From Chitinophagales bacterium (GTDB lineage Bacteria; Bacteroidota; Bacteroidia; Chitinophagales; Chitinophagaceae): a DNA stretch of 64,000 nucleotides. This document shows, piece after piece, positions 25,673-34,800 of this stretch (position 1 is its first letter; each line of letters opens with the position of its first letter). The notes beneath the pieces are model-generated. The model did no database searches. It was not told the DNA's origin and saw nothing but the letters and a program-made list of their open reading frames with translations. The position numbers and the translations under genes were made by a program. The stretch lies in contig JAATFV010000038.1 in assembly GCA_015655015.1 (NCBI GenBank), forward strand, positions 1-64,000, read 5' to 3'.

Positions 25673-26455
25673 ATGCTAAAATCAACACTTATCAAGGCTA
25701 TCGAAGCAGGGGCGGATGTCATGAAGCATTATTTTCAGGGCGAGTTCAAAATTTCCAATAAGGAAGGCGTCAACAACTTAGTCACAGAAGCAGACCATGC
25801 TTCGGAAAAAGCAATCTTTGAAGCCATTAAAGCTGATTACCCGGATCATTTCCTTTTGAGCGAAGAAGCCGGGGAGATCGTGACGGACTCCAACTTCAAA
25901 TGGATCATCGATCCCATCGACGGGACGGTGAATTTTGCCCACGGCATTCCACTCTGCTGCGTGTCCATCGGTGTTGAACAGGACGGGGAGATTATTCTGG
26001 GAGCCGTATACAACCCCTTTATCAATGAGTTCTTTTTCGCGCAAAAAGGATTCGGGGCCACGCTGAATGATAAAAAAATACAGGTCAGTAAAGAAACAGC
26101 CGTTCTTACCTCCTGCGTGGTAACAGGTTTCCCCTATACTTACCTGGACCTGCCCAATGGCCCCCTGGATGTATTCGACCGCCTGATCCGTAAAGGAGTT
26201 CCCGTTCGCCGGCTGGGATCCGGCGCCATGGATCTTTGCTGGGTGGCAGCCGGCCGTTTCGATGGTTTTTATGAACACAAGCTGCAGGCCTGGGACAGTG
26301 CAGCAGGTTTCCTGATCGTAGAAGAAGCCGGAGGAAGAGTATCGGATTTTAAAGGCAACCCTTATTCCCCGTACCAGCCCCATATTATAGCCACCAACGG
26401 GAAGATCCACGAGGAATTACTGGATGTGATCAATGGCCGGGCGAGCGGGTTCTAG
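25673..26455 (+). CDS. suhB: Inositol monophosphatase family protein
   Basis: The 260-residue enzyme has the metal-binding motifs of the family: SEEAGE (Glu ligand), DPIDGT (residues 80-85, followed by VNFAHG) and WDSAAG (207-212). These enzymes remove phosphate from inositol 1-phosphate or related sugar phosphates using Mg2+; SuhB also aids rRNA synthesis in enterobacteria, which cannot be assumed here. It is followed by a hairpin and then thiL. Confidence 0.92.
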   Translation: MLKSTLIKAIEAGADVMKHYFQGEFKISNKEGVNNLVTEADHASEKAIFEAIKADYPDHFLLSEEAGEIVTDSNFKWIIDPIDGTVNFAHGIPLCCVSIGVEQDGEIILGAVYNPFINEFFFAQKGFGATLNDKKIQVSKETAVLTSCVVTGFPYTYLDLPNGPLDVFDRLIRKGVPVRRLGSGAMDLCWVAAGRFDGFYEHKLQAWDSAAGFLIVEEAGGRVSDFKGNPYSPYQPHIIATNGKIHEELLDVINGRASGF

Positions 26456-26470
26456 TTATTTTAACTGTTA

Positions 26471-26489
26471 AAATCGCCTCTGGCGATTT
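26471..26489 (+). terminator. Short hairpin with triplet loop
   Basis: AAATCGCC-tct-GGCGATTT, perfect 8-bp stem, 15 bp after the phosphatase stop. Only a short A/T run follows. It has the same form as the end hairpins of the palindromic elements. Confidence 0.5.
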
Positions 26490-26506
26490 CAAAATAAAAC
26501 AAACGC

Positions 26507-27544
26507 ATGAGCGAAGAACGCACTGAAATATCATCCCTCGGAGAATTTGGATTGATCGAGCATCTTACAAGGAACATCGAAATACAGAATGCCTCCACCA
26601 TCGTCGGAGTGGGGGATGATGCCGCCGTAATAGATCATTTCGGGAAACAGACCGTCATCACGACCGATCTTCTGATCGAAGGCATTCATTTTGACCTGAT
26701 CTATACACCCCTCCGGCATCTTGGCTATAAGTCGGTGATCGTCAACCTCAGCGATATCTATGCCATGAATGCCATCCCCACGCAGATCACCCTTAGCATC
26801 GGCATCAGCAACCGCTTCAGCGTGGAAGCCCTGGATGAATTCTACGAAGGAGTTTATGCCGCCTGTGAAAAATATGGAGTCGACCTGATAGGAGGAGATA
26901 CGGCTACTTCTCAAAAAGGCTTTATTATCTCTGTCACGGCCATCGGAGAGGTAAGCCCGGACAAATTCGTAAAACGCAGCACCGCACAAAAGGGCGACCT
27001 GCTTTGCTGTACCGGTGACCTGGGAGCCGCTTATATCGGCCTGATCATCCTGGAAAGGGAAAAGAAGATCTTCCTGGAAAGCCCCCAGATCAAAGCCGAC
27101 CTGGAAGGAGAGAAATATGTGATCGGCAGGCTGCTTAAGCCGGAAGCCAGAAAAGACCAGGTCGAATTTTTTCAACAATCCGGCATCACTCCTACTGCTA
27201 TGCTGGACATCAGCGACGGATTGAGCTCGGAGATCCTTCATCTATGCCGGCAAAGCGAGCTGGGTTGCGTCCTCTACGAAGAAAAGATCCCTATTGCCGA
27301 TGACACCCGCAATGCTGCTTATAAATTTGAGCTCGACCCAACCGCCTGCGCACTTAGCGGAGGAGAGGACTATGAGCTGTTATTCACAATCCCCCAGGAG
27401 GACTATGATAAGCTGGTCCTCAATGAACAGATCAGCGTGATCGGTTACATGACAGAGCCGGAGAAAGAGAAAAAGATCATCACAAAGGGTGGCAATGTTT
27501 TTGATATTACTGCCCAGGGATGGAATGCTTTTGCCCCCAAATAA
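26507..27544 (+). CDS. thiL: Thiamine-monophosphate kinase
   Basis: The 345-residue enzyme makes thiamine diphosphate from thiamine monophosphate in the last step of cofactor synthesis. Recognisable ThiL motifs are VGDDAAVI near residue 35, TTDLLIEGIHFDL with its metal-binding acids, GGDTATS, LLCCTGDLGAA, MLDISDGLSSE and GGEDYELLFT. Length is usual. No TPP riboswitch or other thi gene is close. It ends 7 bp before an S41 peptidase gene, so the two are probably co-transcribed without an obvious functional link. Confidence 0.95.
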   Translation: MSEERTEISSLGEFGLIEHLTRNIEIQNASTIVGVGDDAAVIDHFGKQTVITTDLLIEGIHFDLIYTPLRHLGYKSVIVNLSDIYAMNAIPTQITLSIGISNRFSVEALDEFYEGVYAACEKYGVDLIGGDTATSQKGFIISVTAIGEVSPDKFVKRSTAQKGDLLCCTGDLGAAYIGLIILEREKKIFLESPQIKADLEGEKYVIGRLLKPEARKDQVEFFQQSGITPTAMLDISDGLSSEILHLCRQSELGCVLYEEKIPIADDTRNAAYKFELDPTACALSGGEDYELLFTIPQEDYDKLVLNEQISVIGYMTEPEKEKKIITKGGNVFDITAQGWNAFAPK

Positions 27545-27551
27545 GCGCTGA

Positions 27552-29060
27552 ATGAAGAAACTTCTGTATTTGTCCTATCCTGTCCTGTCATTGCTCTGTT
27601 TCTCCTGCCGGGTATCCAGGCAAGCTTTTAACCCGGATAAAAAATATTCTCCCGCAGAAGTAAGGAAAGATTATCAACTTTTCCGTCATATCCTGGAAGA
27701 CTTACATCCGAGCCTGTATTGGTATACCTCCCGGGATAGCATGAACTATTTTTTTGATAAAGGTTACGCGGAGCTGAATGACTCTATGACAGAACCCCAA
27801 TTCAGAACTGTCCTCAGCTATGTGATCTCTAAAGTAAGATGCGGGCATACTTCCATACGGTATTCCAGGGATTATGGTAAATACCTCGATACCGCAAAGC
27901 TGGCCCAGTTCCCCCTGATCTTAAAGTTCTGGAAGGACACCATGGTAGTGGCAGCTAACCTCAACCGGAAAGATTCCATTCTGAAAAGAGGTACAGTCAT
28001 CCAAAGCATCGATGGCAGAACCATTCAGCAATTGAAGGACACACTCTTCAATTACTTTGTTACGGACGGTTACAACCTGACAGGCAAATATCAATACCTG
28101 AGCACAGGTCTCAACTTCAGCTACTGGTACAAAAATATTATCGGTTTTGGCAATGAGTTTACCATCGACTATCTCGATTCGAACAGGATGCTGAAGGAAA
28201 CCCGTATCCCCCTCTACGATCCCAAAGCGGATACCATGAGAAGAAGCCGGCCGATGCCCGGCCGGCCGGCTCCCGAGCCAGGGCGGAGAACGCGGAAAAA
28301 AAGAGAGGCCTTCCTTACCCGTAACCTTCAGATCGACAGCGCCGCCAACACGGCGTTCATGACCCTGAATACGTTTGAGAACGGCAACCATCTCGTGCGA
28401 TTCTTTCACCGGTCTTTCCGGACCCTGGATGAGTTGCATATTTCTAACCTGGTAATCGACGTTCGTACCAATGGCGGCGGAGATGCCACCAACTCCACCC
28501 TCCTTACCCGGTATATCATCGACAAAAAATTCAAGGTTGCCGACTCCCTTTATGCGATCCGCCGGCATAGCCGCTACGATAAATACATCGGAAAAGGACT
28601 TCTTTACCGGTTCCTCATGACGGTCGTCAGCAGCAAACGCGCCGATGGAAAATATCATTTCGGGTATTTTGAAAGACGCAGGTACAGCCCGGTGCAAAAA
28701 CACCATTTCGAAGGACAGGTCTATATCCTCACCGGAGGCAATTCCTTTTCCGCAACCTGCCTGTTTGCCGGAGCGTTGAAAGGACAAAAGAATGTCACCC
28801 TTGTCGGTGAAGAGACCGGCGGCGGGTATTACGGCAATACCGCCTGGATGATCCCGGATGTAACCCTCCCTGTTACCCGGGTACGCTTTCGCCTGCCCAG
28901 GTATCACCTCGTCGTAGACAGGACCCGGGAAAAGAACGGGTTGGGTGTATTACCGGATGTGGCCGCCCTGCCCAGTGTAGAAGCCATCCGGAAAGGGCTT
29001 GATTTCAAGACGGCAAAGGCAAAGGAATTGATCCGGCTGCGTGCCACTGTGAAAAAATAA
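27552..29060 (+). CDS. S41-family (tail-specific) serine peptidase
   Basis: The 502-residue exported protein begins with a hydrophobic signal (LLYLSYPVLSLLCFSC) whose cysteine could be lipidated, though the lipobox is imperfect. The S41 core shows VDVRTNGGGDATNS (about 300) and the serine motif GGNSFSA (about residues 396-401), followed by GEETGGGYYGN. A PDZ-like segment lies before it (KRGTVIQSIDGR, about 150). An Arg/Pro-rich low-complexity insert occurs near 230-250. Family members degrade or process envelope proteins. The substrate is unknown. Confidence 0.88.
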   Translation: MKKLLYLSYPVLSLLCFSCRVSRQAFNPDKKYSPAEVRKDYQLFRHILEDLHPSLYWYTSRDSMNYFFDKGYAELNDSMTEPQFRTVLSYVISKVRCGHTSIRYSRDYGKYLDTAKLAQFPLILKFWKDTMVVAANLNRKDSILKRGTVIQSIDGRTIQQLKDTLFNYFVTDGYNLTGKYQYLSTGLNFSYWYKNIIGFGNEFTIDYLDSNRMLKETRIPLYDPKADTMRRSRPMPGRPAPEPGRRTRKKREAFLTRNLQIDSAANTAFMTLNTFENGNHLVRFFHRSFRTLDELHISNLVIDVRTNGGGDATNSTLLTRYIIDKKFKVADSLYAIRRHSRYDKYIGKGLLYRFLMTVVSSKRADGKYHFGYFERRRYSPVQKHHFEGQVYILTGGNSFSATCLFAGALKGQKNVTLVGEETGGGYYGNTAWMIPDVTLPVTRVRFRLPRYHLVVDRTREKNGLGVLPDVAALPSVEAIRKGLDFKTAKAKELIRLRATVKK

Positions 29061-29087
29061 GCGGGTCTTCCACAATAAGAGGGACCG

Positions 29088-29120
29088 CCGGATTCTTCGT
29101 TGTAACACCGGATTCTTCGT
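29088..29120. repeat. Tandem 13-bp direct repeat
   Basis: CCGGATTCTTCGT occurs at 29088-29100 and again at 29108-29120 (period 20) between the S41 and TlpA-like genes. Confidence 0.6.
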
Positions 29121-29142
29121 ATATTAGAAGCATCTATTCCAT

Positions 29143-29652
29143 ATGTCGCGTATCAAAAAAATATTCCTTTTCCACGGTCTCCTTCTCCTGGGCTCTTTCC
29201 TGTCAGCACAGGCACAGACATCCCTGGACTCCATACAATTAAAGACCCTGAGAGGTCCCCTGATATCTTACGGCGAAGTAGCCCGGAAAAACCCGGTTAT
29301 CCTGGTCTGCTTCTATTCGGTCAATTCCGATCCCAGCATCGATGAGCTGAATGCCATTAACAAACAATACGAAAAATGGAAACAGCTCGCTTCCTTTAAG
29401 CTGATGGCTGTCTGTGTCGATCAGGGTAATCTCCTGAACAGGATGCGGCCCACCTACAATATGAATGGCTGGACTTTTGATGTGTATGCGGATATCAACG
29501 GGGATCTCCAAAAGGCGCTTTCTTCCAATGCCCCACCTCAATCAATGGTACTGCAGAACGGCCAGGTTGTTTACCAGCAGGCCGGATTCCAGGCCGGAAC
29601 GGAAGACTATCTTTTTGCACAGGTACAAAAGCTGGCGCCGCTGAAAAAATAA
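29143..29652 (+). CDS. TlpA-like thioredoxin-fold protein lacking the redox cysteines
   Basis: The 169-residue protein has a cleavable signal peptide (MSRIKKIFLFHGLLLLGSFL to AQAQ). The fold aligns with periplasmic TlpA/ResA proteins: the strand PVILVCFYS stands in for the usual FWATWC region. The CxPC pair is replaced by S62-D63-P64-S65, with the family Glu retained at 68 (IDEL). The cis-proline loop is present (APPQSMVLQNGQVVY). It therefore cannot run a CxxC redox cycle and may bind peptides, heme or a partner instead. It follows the S41 peptidase gene. Confidence 0.8.
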   Translation: MSRIKKIFLFHGLLLLGSFLSAQAQTSLDSIQLKTLRGPLISYGEVARKNPVILVCFYSVNSDPSIDELNAINKQYEKWKQLASFKLMAVCVDQGNLLNRMRPTYNMNGWTFDVYADINGDLQKALSSNAPPQSMVLQNGQVVYQQAGFQAGTEDYLFAQVQKLAPLKK

Positions 29653-29689
29653 AATAGGCTCTTTCGTTCATGCTTCTACGAAACATAAG

Positions 29690-30802
29690 CTAATTCTCCC
29701 CGTCCACGATCACCTGTAAAAGGTTGAGCTGTTCATCCAGTACGACAAAATCAGCCTGGGCCCCCGGTGCGATGCTGCCCCATTTTTTTTCCAGGCCCAT
29801 TACCGTCGCCGGATAAAGAGAAGCCATCCGGAGCGCTTCCGGCAGGGGAAGACCGACTTTTTCCACCCCATTCCTTACCGCCTGTATCATGGTGAGCGCT
29901 GAGCCCGACAAAGTCCCATCCGGCAGGGTGTAACGATCTCCTTTGAAAATATGGACATATTCGCCATAGGACACTTCAGCTACGGCATCTGTTATAAAGA
30001 AAAGTCGTTCCTGCATTATTTTTTTACTGATCCGGATAGAGGCAAAATCTACGTGAACGCCGTCACAGACAACACTGCTCCTTACATCCGTATGATCGTA
30101 TATCGCCCCTACCATTCCGGGCTCCCTGCCCTGCAGCGGGGACATGGCGTTAAAAAGATGGGTGGCAGCTGGTATTCCCTGGTAAAATCCGTCGATCGCC
30201 TGCCCATAGCTTGCATTGCTGTGGCCGGCGGAAACGACGATATTGTGCTGAAGCAGCAGCTCGATACATTCCCGGTCGCACTGCTCCGGCGCCAGGGTCA
30301 TCATTTTAAAAATGCCTTTCCCTTTTTCCAAAAGCAGCCGGATCTCCTCTATAGCCGGTTTTTTGATAAATCGCTCTATATGCGCCCCTTTCTTCGCAGG
30401 ATTGATGTAAGGCCCTTCGAGATGCACGCCCAGCAGGCCTTTGCCTCCTCCGGCGTTATATTTCTTCGCCACATCCATCGCCTGTATGAATTTTTCGATG
30501 GAATTCGTGGCCAGGGTGATGAGGAACCTTGTACATCCTCCCTGGAGACAGTATTCATAAACGGCGTCCAGCGCTTGTGTCGTCAATTCCGCAGAAAACA
30601 GCTGCCCGTTGCCGCCATAGATCTGCAGGTCTACAAAAGCGGGCGCCAGCATATACCCAGAAAGTTTCCGCTGCCGGTAATCAGCCGGGATGGCAGATGC
30701 TGCAACGATGTCTACTACCTTACCTTCTCTGACCAGGACGGCTTTCCCCGTCTGAATTTCTTGTCCCGTGAAGATCTCCCGGGCGATAAATGCCGTTGCC
30801 AT
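29690..30802 (-). CDS. nagA: N-acetylglucosamine-6-phosphate deacetylase
   Basis: The 370-residue amidohydrolase removes acetate from GlcNAc-6-P in amino-sugar use and cell-wall recycling. Motifs seen: PAFVDLQIYGGNG, metal-binding E in LGVHLEGPYINP, H in VVSAGHSNA and THLFNAMSPL, and the catalytic D in FITDAVAEV. ATG 30802 is preferred; the open frame extends 18 codons upstream through a short tandem repeat (AGCCTTCCGC twice, period 15) that looks non-coding. The upstream neighbour on this strand is an amidase gene ending 56 bp away. Its substrate could come from the ROK kinase type encoded at 43.3 kb. Confidence 0.93.
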   Translation of the reverse strand: MATAFIAREIFTGQEIQTGKAVLVREGKVVDIVAASAIPADYRQRKLSGYMLAPAFVDLQIYGGNGQLFSAELTTQALDAVYEYCLQGGCTRFLITLATNSIEKFIQAMDVAKKYNAGGGKGLLGVHLEGPYINPAKKGAHIERFIKKPAIEEIRLLLEKGKGIFKMMTLAPEQCDRECIELLLQHNIVVSAGHSNASYGQAIDGFYQGIPAATHLFNAMSPLQGREPGMVGAIYDHTDVRSSVVCDGVHVDFASIRISKKIMQERLFFITDAVAEVSYGEYVHIFKGDRYTLPDGTLSGSALTMIQAVRNGVEKVGLPLPEALRMASLYPATVMGLEKKWGSIAPGAQADFVVLDEQLNLLQVIVDGEN

Positions 30803-30858
30803 ACAGTTGTTTTTTGCTAATAATGAGCCTTCCGCTAATAAGCCTTCCGCCAGCAAAC

Positions 30859-31797
30859 CTAAGGGTGAATCGAAAAATCATCCGCATCCCGCCAAAAGGG
30901 GAAACGGCTCCGGATCTCCTCTAATCTTTCTTTCCGGAGCGTATAGGTAAAAATAGCTTCTTCCTTTACACCATGATACAATACCTCTCCCAGTGGATCG
31001 ATGATCATGGAGTCTCCGTTATGAGAAATGTTATTCCCGTCCTCTCCAACACGATTTACTCCTACGACATAGGACTGATTCTCGATAGCCCTGGCTTGCA
31101 ACAACGTTTTCCAGGCATGGCTGCGACGTTCCGGCCAGTTGGCGACATAAATCAGCACATCGTATTCCAGCCCGTCCGATGCCGTGGGACCGGATGGCGC
31201 CATAACCCCGGGTTCGGACGATTGACTCCCGGATTCGGGCGATTGTCCCCCGGGCCCGAGCGATTGTTCCGCAGGTCCGGGGTTTTCGTCCGTAAAGGCC
31301 GCTATAGGTTTCGCATCCAAAGCGTCTGCCGGCGTCTGCCGGCTCCAAACCGGAAAACGCAGGTCATAACAAACGAGCAGGTTGATCTTCCAGCCTTTTA
31401 CAGAGGCGATCAGTCTTTTTCTCCCTGCCGTATAGTGTTCATTTTCAACGGCATAGGCAAACCGATGGCGTTTGTCATAATAGCCATATTTCCCGTTGGG
31501 CAGCATCCAGATGAGCCGGTTAAAATAATGTCCTTCTTCTTCGATGATGAGGCTCCCCGTAAGGACAACCCTTTTTTGAGCGGCAGTTCTTTTCATCCAG
31601 TCCATGGTGGGCCCGTCCATCCGCTCGGCCAGGATCTCCGGTTTCATGCTGAAGCCGGTGCTGAACATTTCAGGCAGGACGACGATTTCCGTGTTCTCCC
31701 GGATCCCATTGATCTTTTCGGAAAAATATTGCAGGTTCGCCGCCTTGTTTTCCCATTGGAGAAACGCCTGTATGGTTGTTATCGTAAGTGTGGACAT
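30859..31797 (-). CDS. Carbon-nitrogen hydrolase, omega-amidase (YafV) type
   Basis: The 312-residue nitrilase-superfamily enzyme has the triad E43 (LPEMFSTGFS), K109 (YYDKRHRF) and C143 (LVCYDLRFPVW). That pattern fits omega-amidase/YafV, which hydrolyses alpha-ketoglutaramate and similar repair substrates. Between VWSRQ and YDVLIYVANWPERR, where relatives have a short loop, there is a ~55-residue insertion (155-209) of Gly/Ser/Pro/Gln repeats (GPGGQSP, ESGSQSS), encoded by imperfect 21-bp units. A TAACTTTA box on this strand at 31819-31826 may be its promoter. Confidence 0.9.
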   Translation of the reverse strand: MSTLTITTIQAFLQWENKAANLQYFSEKINGIRENTEIVVLPEMFSTGFSMKPEILAERMDGPTMDWMKRTAAQKRVVLTGSLIIEEEGHYFNRLIWMLPNGKYGYYDKRHRFAYAVENEHYTAGRKRLIASVKGWKINLLVCYDLRFPVWSRQTPADALDAKPIAAFTDENPGPAEQSLGPGGQSPESGSQSSEPGVMAPSGPTASDGLEYDVLIYVANWPERRSHAWKTLLQARAIENQSYVVGVNRVGEDGNNISHNGDSMIIDPLGEVLYHGVKEEAIFTYTLRKERLEEIRSRFPFWRDADDFSIHP

Positions 31798-31832
31798 TCC
31801 GCTGCAAAATAAGAAGGATAAAGTTAATAAAT

Positions 31833-34800
31833 TCAGAGATCCTGAATGTGTTGCCTATTATATCCTTCTTCTTTCATGGCAATACATACCTGCTTCATTT
31901 CATCGTAGGACTGACACATCAGCAAAAGATTATCATAGTCCCGGCGGTCCGTTATATTTCCCGCGGTCCTGCTATTATCAAACTGTTCGCGCGCTTCAGC
32001 ATAGGACTTAGCGTTGGTAATAGAATGGTTAGTAATACCTGAATCCGATTTGAGCCCGGTGACTCTTATCATATTAGAAACTTTCTTTACTTCTGTGAAT
32101 GTTGTACATTTTTCCAGGAAAGAATGGTAAAATGGAAGGTTAGGGGTATATCCCAGCTTTAACACGTTAGCACAAAGAGCTTCTGCCTCAGTAAAAGACC
32201 CGCATTTTCCCATAAGGCCCAGATAGGTTCCGAATGAAGGCCAGAGACCCTTTTCTAACATCAGCTTAAATATACCCTGCGCCTCCCCATATGACCCCGC
32301 ATTCCGGACAAAAGCATTAAACGCTTTGGTATTGGGTATCAGGCCGTCCTCTGTCATTTCTTTTAACAAAGCCTCAGTTTCTGATAAAGAATCTGCTTTT
32401 TCAAAAAGCCTGTTATAATGGCGGTGTTCAGGGATCAGGCCATCTTTCCGCATTTCTTTCAACAATGCCCGCCGTTCGTAAAAAGACCCGGGTTTGTCAA
32501 AAAGAATAGAAAAAGAATGGCAATCGGGGGACAGGCCGTTATTGCGCATTTCCATTAACAAAGACTGCTGTTCTGCTGAAGAGGAGGACTTCTCGAAAAG
32601 GATATAATAGGTACGGATATTAAAGGCCAGGTTCTCCTGCTTCATTTTTATCAGCAGCTTCTCTTTTTCCTGCGGGCATTCCGAATCGCGTAAAAGGATA
32701 TTATAGGTGTGGATGTTGGCCGAAAGATTATCTTCCCTTATAAGCCCGGTAATCGTATTTCTCTCAAGGCCTGACCTGCATTTATAAAGTATCTTATTAT
32801 AGATATCCAGGTTCGGCATAATACCTTCCCGTTTCATTTGCAAACAAATATCAAGACCTGTTGCATAGGAGCTGCATTTCAAAATAAGCTTTTTATAGTA
32901 CCTGCGGTTCAGCCTGATATGGAGACTCCTCATTTTCGTTCCCATTTTTTGCAAATCATCAAAAGAAGTTTTACTCAAGAAAAGCAGCTTGTGTATATGC
33001 TGATCCATTTGCATCCCTCTTTCCTTCATTTCGATCAGCAACCGCTCCGCATCGGGATAGGAGCTGCATTTCGAAAAAAAAATATCATAACACGCATTCG
33101 ACGGGATTAAACCAGCCCTTTTTATATCTTCAAAAATGCCCTGTGCATCCTGGAAAGAGACCGCCTTGCTCAATAATGTTTTGTATAACGCCATGCCAGC
33201 TTTGTGGCCGTCTTTAGTAATTCCCGCGAAGAGTTCGTTCGCTTCGCTGAAAGTCAGGCACTTCGAGATCATTTTACTATACATACCCGACCCCGGGCAA
33301 AGACCGGTTCCTTTCATTTCCGTCAGAAGATCCTCTGCCTGTGATCGTGTAAAAAAACCCTCCTTTGCGAACAAAGCGTTATATATGCGATGGTCCGGTA
33401 TTATTTTGTCCCGTTTCATGAAATCATATATTGCCTTTGCCTCTGTAAAAGTCTTACAAACTGAAAGAGCCCTGATATACATATAAAGATCCGGGCTGAC
33501 ATTGTTGTCTCTCATATCATCAAAGATCCTTTTCACCTGGTCAGCATTTTCACATGCATAAAGCAGGCAGTCATAGGTAAAAAAGTCGGGGTCTACCTCC
33601 TCTTCTTTCATAGTTGCGATAACACGCATACCTTCGTTATACGTGTTGCACTTGCTCAACATGCCATTATAAGTAAAAAGATTAGGAGGGATATTCTTCT
33701 CCCTGATCTCTCTCAGAATTTTTTCCGCCTGAACATAGTCCTGGCATTTGGTAAGCAGCGCATTGTAAGTAAACAGATCCGGTTCCAGGCCCTGTGCCAT
33801 GATTTCAGAAAAAACGTTTTCGGCAGTTTCATATTCCCTGGCCCTGGAAAGTAATTTCCGGTATTCCCGCAGGCCGGGTTTCAAACCCTGCTCTTTCATT
33901 TTAGCCATCGCCCTTTCCGCCTCGCTAAACTCCTCGCATTTGTGTAATAAAGTATTACAGGTAAAAAGATCCGGCATTATCCCTTCCGCCCGCATCTGGT
34001 CGAATATATCTTCCGCCTCCAAATACAATTCGCATTTCGACAACAGCGTATTATAGGTAAAAAGGTCCGGGCTGATCCCCTCCTGCTTCATCTCATTAAA
34101 TATTTCTTCCGCCTCCACATAGGAGTCGCATTTTGAAAGTAAAATAACATAAGTCGACATTTCCAGCCGGATCCCGCTGCGGCGTAGCTTTCCCAGGATC
34201 TTATTCACTTCGAAAAACACCTCCGCGTTGTACAATAGCTGATTGAAGGTCTGGATCTCCGGATAAAAGGCTATCACTTCATCCTGAAAATTTCCGACAG
34301 GCTCCTCTTTTGCAATAATAGTCTCCAGGTAAGTTTCCTCTGACAGCAAAGAATTATCTTCCAACCTTACAAAACCATAGGTAACCAGGTTCTGAAACCA
34401 GTATTGCCAGAGAGAAGGTGAAAAATCTTTATCCGCTTTTTTATAATGTCTTTCAAAACGTTTGAGCGTATAGTCGATCAGATCGGCCTTGGGTATCATC
34501 TTCTGTCCCCTTAAAAGATGCAGCGCTCTATAGGACCGTAATATCTCCTTCTCCGTATGGCCGATCTCCTTATCATAAAACCGCTTCATGGATGTTACGT
34601 CCAGAAAATAAGATCCTATCGTATCATCACCCTCCCTGAAATTATCTTTCAGGGAAAACCGAAGTTTCTGCCTGATCTCATCGGAGATGCTCCTGATGTC
34701 GATGATCGTAAAAAGTTCCAGCAATTCAAGCATATTATCACTTACAAAGTCAAACCTTTCTCTCCTGCAATCAGAAATGATAACGGCATTCTCCTGTAAC

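Noticed and set aside
26456..26506. TPP riboswitch ahead of thiL
   Set aside because: The 51-bp gap holds only a short hairpin with a triplet loop; no THI-box sequence is visible.
27921..28907. 328-codon frame antisense to the S41 peptidase gene
   Set aside because: Shadow of a real gene in a GC-rich segment; the sense frame has clear catalytic motifs.
30973..31812. 279-codon frame antisense to the amidase gene
   Set aside because: Shadow frame; the sense strand encodes the intact nitrilase triad.
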